Positions 6,510-9,872 of a stretch of 9,872 nucleotides of DNA are shown one piece after another. The first letter of the stretch is position 1. Every line of letters begins with the position of its first letter. The notes below the pieces were generated by a model. That model saw nothing but the letters and a program-made list of their open reading frames with translations, was not told where the DNA came from and did no database searches. The DNA comes from an uncultured Erysipelotrichaceae bacterium (GTDB taxonomy: Bacteria; Bacillota_I; Bacilli_A; Erysipelotrichales; Erysipelotrichaceae), in NCBI GenBank assembly GCA_900314345.1, contig OMUX01000100.1:1-9872 (forward strand). Reading direction: 5' to 3'. The translations under genes and the position numbers were made by a program.

Positions 6510-7301
6510 ATGAAAGTTGACTACGAAACCGTAAAGAAAAGACGTGATGACATGATGACGCTCATCCAGAAGCTGGGCACCATCTCCGTCCATCAGCTCT
6601 CCCAGGAGTTCAGCATCTCCGAGATCACTGTCCGCAGGGATCTGCAGTACTGGGAGGACCGCGGGGCCATTGTCAGTAGTTATGGCGGCGCCAAGCTTGT
6701 GCAGCAGATGGTGGACAATGACGATGTCTCATTCACGAACAATCTCTACAAGCATGCCATTGCAAAATATGCCGCAGGCTTCGTGGACAACTATGACACG
6801 ATCTTCATTAACACTTCTTCCACGGCGCTTCTGATCATCCGTTATATCCGCGGAAAGTACTGCACAATCATCACAAACAATGCCAAGGCAGTGGATGTGG
6901 AGCACGACGAGAAAGTCCAGATCATCCTGACAGGCGGCGAGCTGCGCTACCCCAAGGAAACCATGGTCGGCGACTTTGCCCTCAACAACATCACACGGGT
7001 CAACGCCAAGAAATGCTTTCTGGGCTGTTCCGGCATTTCCGCCCGGTATGGCATCAGCACCGCCATCATGATGGAGTCATCCACCAATGAGGCAATGCTT
7101 GCCCATACCCAGGGAAAACGCTACATTGTGTGCGACCATACGAAGATTGGCCTGCGTCATGACTTCATGACATCTGAAATCAGCATGGTGGACACCATTA
7201 TCACGGATATCGCCGCAGATTCCAATGAGGTGGAAGAGCTCCGGGCTTCCGGAAGAGAGGTCATCCTTCTCAAGCCGCTGCAGGCCATCCCGGAAATCTG
7301 A
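6510..7301 (+). CDS. DeoR-family transcriptional regulator, probable regulator of this locus
   Basis: This is a sugar-responsive DNA-binding repressor. The 263-residue product has an N-terminal winged helix-turn-helix: RRDDMMTLIQKLGTIS leads into SVHQLSQEFSISEITVRRDL (26-45), the DeoR recognition helix pattern, followed by the GAIVSSYGGA wing. Residues 80-245 are the DeoRC phosphosugar-binding domain with NTSSTALLII (101-110), TNNAK (122-126), TGGELR (141-146), GCSGIS and the CDHTKIG segment. The start at 6510 is supported by AAGGAG at 6494-6499; a TTG further upstream would run through the hairpin. It is the last gene of the rightward operon and so may control its own expression. UlaR plays this role in E. 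coli, but I leave the symbol blank because DeoR paralogues are many. Confidence 0.92.
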   Translation: MKVDYETVKKRRDDMMTLIQKLGTISVHQLSQEFSISEITVRRDLQYWEDRGAIVSSYGGAKLVQQMVDNDDVSFTNNLYKHAIAKYAAGFVDNYDTIFINTSSTALLIIRYIRGKYCTIITNNAKAVDVEHDEKVQIILTGGELRYPKETMVGDFALNNITRVNAKKCFLGCSGISARYGISTAIMMESSTNEAMLAHTQGKRYIVCDHTKIGLRHDFMTSEISMVDTIITDIAADSNEVEELRASGREVILLKPLQAIPEI

Positions 7302-7314
7302 AGAACATGAAACG

Positions 7315-7340
7315 GGCAGGAGTACATCTCCTGCCTTTTC
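7315..7340 (+). terminator. Intrinsic terminator after the regulator gene
   Basis: Perfect 8-base GGCAGGAG/CTCCTGCC arms with a five-base loop (7323-7327) are followed by TTTTC. It lies 14 bp past the regulator stop and 6 bp from the stop of the convergent HAD gene. It terminates the rightward operon and may also slow leftward transcription, though no U-tract exists on the other side. Confidence 0.85.
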
Positions 7341-7345
7341 CATGC

Positions 7346-8020
7346 CTATTCTGATTTCAGGATATCCGGCATCACATCCAGAAGAGAGCTGATCCGTGTG
7401 ATATGCGGTATGTCAGGATTCATGCACAGACGCTTGCCATGTGCCCAGATCCATACCGGCTTCATGCCCGCTCTTGCAGCACCGATGACATCCCGGTAGT
7501 ACAGATCTCCGACAAAGATGCATTCCCCGCACTTTACATGAAGACGCTCTGCCGCAATGCGGAAGATCTCAGGATCCGGTTTATGCACGTTCACTTCCCC
7601 GGATACCACAATTGCATCAAAATACTCCCGGATTCCCGTGGTATCGATCTTCATGTTCTGGGAAACCACACTGCCGTTTGTCACAATGCCCAGAAGATAT
7701 CCCTTCTCCTTTAATGTCTTCAGTGTATCCAGAGTATCATCGAACAGTACTGCATGGCGTCCCTGGTTCTGATACCACCATGCCTGCAGGTCCTCGCCAA
7801 GATCCAGACCCTGGGTCTTCAGAAGTCCGTTTCTGACAAACTCCTTGCTTACATCTCCCTGCTGATCCAGGACCATGCACTGCTGCAAGGCGCTTTCCCT
7901 TGTCAAAGGATCCAGACCAGGATAGTGTTCATCCAGCGCCTGGGCATATGTCCGGTATGCATAGACCTCACGGTCGCCCAGTGTATCATCAAAATCAAAC
8001 AGCACAGCCTTGATCGTCAT
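7346..8020 (-). CDS. HAD-superfamily (subfamily IA) phosphohydrolase
   Basis: This is a 224-residue cytoplasmic phosphatase of the YjjG/Gph-like HAD-IA type. Motif I is VLFDFDDTLGD with nucleophile Asp9 and Asp11, motif II is IVTNGS with Thr114, motif III is Lys147 in HKPDPEIF, and motif IV is FVGDLYYRDVIGAARAGM with Asp172 and Asp177. The helical cap lies between residues 15 and 95. The start at 8020 is favoured because GAGGTGG is six bases upstream and motif I then sits at residue 9, as in the family; an upstream ATG at 8077 would add 19 residues overlapping the promoter region. It is convergent with the sugar operon and shows no operon partner, so the substrate (a nucleotide or sugar phosphate) is open. 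Confidence 0.92.
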   Translation of the reverse strand: MTIKAVLFDFDDTLGDREVYAYRTYAQALDEHYPGLDPLTRESALQQCMVLDQQGDVSKEFVRNGLLKTQGLDLGEDLQAWWYQNQGRHAVLFDDTLDTLKTLKEKGYLLGIVTNGSVVSQNMKIDTTGIREYFDAIVVSGEVNVHKPDPEIFRIAAERLHVKCGECIFVGDLYYRDVIGAARAGMKPVWIWAHGKRLCMNPDIPHITRISSLLDVMPDILKSE

Positions 8021-8047
8021 AAAGTTCCACCTCTGTCCTACAAGTGT

Positions 8048-8077
8048 ATCATGAGGGTTCTGGAACATTCCCGTCAA
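8048..8077 (-). promoter_or_regulatory. Possible promoter for HAD phosphatase
   Basis: On the minus strand, TTGACG (8072-8077) is followed after 18 bp by CATGAT (8048-8053), 28 bp from the HAD start codon. It faces and partly overlaps the promoter of the zinc-ribbon gene. Confidence 0.35.
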
Positions 8078-8088
8078 TCCGCTATAAT
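8061..8088 (+). promoter_or_regulatory. Promoter for zinc-ribbon protein gene
   Basis: A perfect -10 TATAAT lies at 8083-8088, 20 bp before the start codon. The best -35 is a weak TGGAAC (8061-8066), 16 bp upstream, suggesting modest or activator-helped expression. Confidence 0.55.
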
Positions 8089-8107
8089 GTCAGTGCGAGG
8101 AATTCAA

Positions 8108-8995
8108 ATGGCAAAGAAAGTCTGTGATTTCTGTCTGGAAGAATACGGCGGCCTGTTCTCCGGTGTCACGCAGCTGGATGACGGTCATCTCATCTGCAAG
8201 AACTGCAGGAAGAAGCTTGAGGAATACGGCCTGCCGGTGAAATATGATCTGTTTCAGCTGGCGATTATTGCGGAACCATCCATGCGGGAAATGATCCTTT
8301 CCGATTATCTGGAACATCATGCCGCAGAGGATGCCATTGCAAAGTACTTCCCGCTGACCACCATGCTGGTGCACCAGGGCGAGCATGTCGTCAATGTACG
8401 CAAGGCAAGCATCACCGTGGATCCTTCCCTGATCCCCTCTTCCTCCGCAGCTGCGCGGATCTGCGACATCACCAGGAAGGACATCATCAACCTTTATGAT
8501 GCGCAGAACGGAACTGCGGTGGAAGGAAGCCTGTATGAAACGGATGCGGCATTATATTTCCTTTCCGATCATTTCATCAACGTGCACCGTCTCAGCAACA
8601 TGGTAAGAAACCACGAAGACCATAACGCGATCCATGTCCTGGAACACGGACATGAATTCACCTATGCAACACCGCATACGGATCTTTTCTACCTGCGGGA
8701 TACCTTCCACAGACTGGCAGTCACGGCAAGAGAGAACAAGAAGCAGAATCTGATCTACCTTTCATCAGAAAACACCATGACCCTGACTCCCGGCATCTAC
8801 AATGTCCCGAAGAATGTCAGGCCTGGAACCTACTGGGTGAATCCGGTGGACAAGGCAAACCTTTCCATCCGTGATGCCAGCGGAAGAACACGCTCTGTCA
8901 CAAAAGGACAGGTACATCTGGATGAAGGCAGCACCCTGGAAGTCACCGGACAGTATCAGCTGCGCATCAACCAGAGGAACGACAATAATCAATAA
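8108..8995 (+). CDS. Zinc-ribbon (DUF4428-like) protein of unknown function
   Basis: The product is 295 residues and probably cytoplasmic; no signal or membrane segment is seen. The N-terminus (1-40) has two CxxC knuckles, Cys6-Cys9 and Cys30-Cys33, with the spacing and the LDDGHLICKNC context of DUF4428-type treble-clef zinc domains. A helical linker (45-82) leads to a mixed beta-rich middle (85-215), and the C-terminal part (225-288) has TPGIYNVPKNVRPGTYWV, recalling the beta-sandwich PAGTY repeat found in many Bacillota proteins. The start at 8108 is chosen because GAGG is at 8097-8100 and TATAAT at 8083-8088; the frame is open further upstream but that stretch lies opposite the HAD gene. 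It stands alone, with a good terminator after it. DNA, RNA or protein binding through the zinc domain is possible; no function can be assigned. Confidence 0.88.
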   Translation: MAKKVCDFCLEEYGGLFSGVTQLDDGHLICKNCRKKLEEYGLPVKYDLFQLAIIAEPSMREMILSDYLEHHAAEDAIAKYFPLTTMLVHQGEHVVNVRKASITVDPSLIPSSSAAARICDITRKDIINLYDAQNGTAVEGSLYETDAALYFLSDHFINVHRLSNMVRNHEDHNAIHVLEHGHEFTYATPHTDLFYLRDTFHRLAVTARENKKQNLIYLSSENTMTLTPGIYNVPKNVRPGTYWVNPVDKANLSIRDASGRTRSVTKGQVHLDEGSTLEVTGQYQLRINQRNDNNQ

Positions 8996-9027
8996 GTACA
9001 GAGAACCTGGCAAATGCCCGGTCCTGG

Positions 9028-9065
9028 CTGACAGTATGATCTTTATGATTTACTGTCAGTTTTTA
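9028..9065 (+). terminator. Intrinsic terminator after zinc-ribbon gene
   Basis: Perfect 9-base arms CTGACAGTA/TACTGTCAG (9028-9036 and 9051-9059) with a 14-base loop are followed directly by TTTTTT at 9060-9064 and A/T bases. It lies 32 bp after the stop codon. Confidence 0.85.
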
Positions 9066-9075
9066 TAATCCTATA

Positions 9076-9125
9076 AGTTTACTTTTGTATCGAAATTAAT
9101 TAATATTTCGATGTAATAGTAAACT
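9076..9125 (+). promoter_or_regulatory. 50-bp dyad operator with embedded promoter upstream of abiEi-like gene
   Basis: Two nested inverted repeats share one centre at about 9100.5: outer arms AGTTTAC/GTAAACT (9076-9082, 9119-9125) and inner arms ATCGAAAT/ATTTCGAT (9089-9096, 9105-9112), each perfect. A promoter, TTTACT (9078-9083) plus 17 bp plus TAATAT (9101-9106), lies wholly within the dyad. AbiEi antitoxins are known to repress their own promoter by binding inverted repeats, so this is a probable autoregulatory operator. The strongly AT-rich sequence contrasts with the coding DNA around it. Confidence 0.65.
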
Positions 9126-9145
9126 TTGAAAGGAGGGGCGTGCCG

Positions 9146-9739
9146 ATGAAAACAATAGATCAAGTAAAAGAAAAAATGCAGGCTTGCCATGGTATACTTT
9201 CGACACAGCAGCTCCTTGATATCAGAATCTCCAGAACTACACTGACACATTATGTCCAGAAAGGTGTGTTAGTGAGATGCGGGCACGGATATTACACCTT
9301 ACCCGACTCGCTTGATGATGATATTTATCTGCTCAGTCTTCGTTCAAAGCATGTGATCTTTTCCCACGAAACTGCTTTGTTCCTGAACGGGCTGTCAGAA
9401 CGCACTCCATTCTTCCATGCTGTTACAATTCCAAGTAATGCATGCATGCCGGCCGCAATGAAGGAACAGTGCAAATGCTATTACATCCAGCCGGACCTTC
9501 ATGAACTGGGAGCCGCAGTCAGAGAAACCACATTCGGCAATAAAGTCCGTTGCTATGATGCAGAGCGTACAGTCTGTGACATTCTGAGAAGCAGAAACCG
9601 CATGGATGATGAGACTGTAATCTCCGCTTTGAAACTGTACGTAGAAAAGAAAGATAAGAACCTGAATAACCTTGGCAAGTATGCTGAAGCGTTTCATATC
9701 TCCGGGCAGGTGAGACATTATATGGAGGTCCTTTTATGA
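9146..9739 (+). CDS. AbiEi-like type IV antitoxin / winged-HTH repressor
   Basis: This is the antitoxin of an AbiE-type (type IV) toxin-antitoxin and phage-defence locus, by family knowledge also an autorepressor. The 197-residue product opens with a winged helix-turn-helix: GILSTQQLLDIRISRTTL (16-33) then VQKGVLVRCGHGYYTLP (38-54). The C-terminal domain carries SHETALFLNGLSER (74-87), the TIPSN turn and the signature YDAERTVCDILR (137-148). AGGAGG at 9131-9136 is nine bases before ATG 9146; an in-frame GTG at 9140 is too close to it. The stop codon overlaps the ATG of the expected toxin gene in ATGA, the usual coupling. The toxin frame is broken almost at once, so this may now be an orphan antitoxin. 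Confidence 0.88.
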   Translation: MKTIDQVKEKMQACHGILSTQQLLDIRISRTTLTHYVQKGVLVRCGHGYYTLPDSLDDDIYLLSLRSKHVIFSHETALFLNGLSERTPFFHAVTIPSNACMPAAMKEQCKCYYIQPDLHELGAAVRETTFGNKVRCYDAERTVCDILRSRNRMDDETVISALKLYVEKKDKNLNNLGKYAEAFHISGQVRHYMEVLL

Positions 9740-9757
9740 ACGCAAAAGCTATGAGTT
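9736..9757 (+). pseudogene. 5' remnant of AbiEii-like toxin gene, interrupted
   Basis: An ATG overlapping the antitoxin stop has GGAGG at 9724-9728, seven bases upstream, and reads MNAKAMS, the kind of N-terminus AbiEii nucleotidyltransferase toxins have. The frame then runs into foreign hairpin sequence and stops at TAG 9787-9789 after 17 codons. The break coincides with sequence typical of an IS200/IS605 end, so an insertion is the simplest cause. The rest of the toxin would lie beyond the window on the other side of the element. With only seven codons visible the toxin assignment rests mostly on context. Confidence 0.55.
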
Positions 9758-9872
9758 GTGAACTGACCCCCACTTACGCATATGCTTAGAAGTGGGAGCT
9801 TCCTGCTTCGCCGAGAACTGCGGCTGTGGAAGCCCGTCTTACATCCTCTCCACAGGCTTATAGGTTCCCGCA
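9758..9872 (-). mobile_element. Right end of IS200/IS605-type TnpB element with candidate omega-RNA 3' region
   Basis: Read on the minus strand, the sequence has GAAGCAGGAAGCTCCCACTT, then a hairpin (arms CCCACTT at 9769-9775 and AAGTGGG at 9790-9796, with GCATATGC in the loop), then GTCAGTTCAC. This order, GCAGGAAGC followed by a CCCACTT hairpin and a GTTCAC-like end, is the layout I associate with right ends of TnpB elements, where it forms the 3' part of the omega-RNA scaffold. The boundary at about 9757/9758 is inferred from the break in the toxin frame. No inverted terminal repeats are expected in this family. The rest of the element lies beyond the window. Confidence 0.6.
9839..9872 (-). 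CDS. Possible C-terminus of TnpB (IS605 OrfB), partial
   Basis: On the minus strand the last ten codons before TAA (9841-9839) read AGTYKPVERM. A PVER motif is common near the C-terminus of IS605 OrfB/TnpB proteins, and the position just before the right-end hairpin fits. Many relatives extend beyond PVER, so a frameshift or early stop is possible. Too little is visible for a firm call. Confidence 0.4.
   Translation of the reverse strand, partial: AGTYKPVERM

Noticed and set aside
7754..8107. Upstream extension of the zinc-ribbon gene frame
   Set aside because: The stretch overlaps the HAD gene on the other strand and spans the gene's own -10 element; ATG 8108 has its own ribosome site and starts directly before the zinc domain.
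1..9872. CRISPR array, tRNA or rRNA genes
   Set aside because: No regularly spaced repeats with unique spacers and no tRNA- or rRNA-like stretches were seen on either strand.

Overview
The window looks like the chromosome of a low-to-mid GC Bacillota (Firmicutes) bacterium, possibly of the Erysipelotrichia. The reasons are strong AGGAGG-type ribosome sites, dense operons with short gaps, PTS sugar uptake, a DeoR-family regulator, a DUF4428-like zinc protein and an AbiE-type locus. The taxonomic placement below phylum is a guess.

Positions 1-7340 form one carbohydrate locus arranged as a divergon around a 283-bp AT-rich control region (4584-4866). Leftward, in order of transcription, lie ulaG (L-ascorbate-6-phosphate lactonase family), a 346-residue cytoplasmic protein with beta-propeller-like repeats and no recognised function, a PTS EIIBC permease of the glucose/beta-glucoside superfamily, and a GH1 6-phospho-beta-glucosidase-like enzyme cut by the window edge. 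Rightward lie ulaE (L-xylulose-5-phosphate 3-epimerase), ulaF (L-ribulose-5-phosphate 4-epimerase) and a DeoR-family repressor. UlaG, UlaE and UlaF are steps of the L-ascorbate route to D-xylulose 5-phosphate. The canonical ascorbate permease (UlaABC) and the decarboxylase UlaD are not in the window. Their place is taken by a glucoside-type permease, a glycosidase and the unknown propeller protein. This suggests a variant pathway, perhaps for a glycosylated lactone or ascorbate-like substrate. Three TGATCA-centred boxes about 50 bp apart overlap both predicted divergent promoters and are probable repressor operators.

Positions 7341-9065 hold two stand-alone genes, divergently transcribed from a shared 87-bp gap: a HAD-family phosphatase (leftward) and a protein with an N-terminal four-cysteine zinc ribbon (rightward). 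Each ends at a good hairpin terminator.

Positions 9066-9872 are an accessory module. A 50-bp dyad overlaps the promoter of an AbiEi-like type IV antitoxin. The first codons of the expected AbiEii toxin overlap its stop codon. That toxin reading frame is broken after about seven codons by what appears to be the right end of an IS200/IS605-type TnpB element lying on the minus strand, including a candidate omega-RNA 3' end and perhaps the last codons of tnpB.
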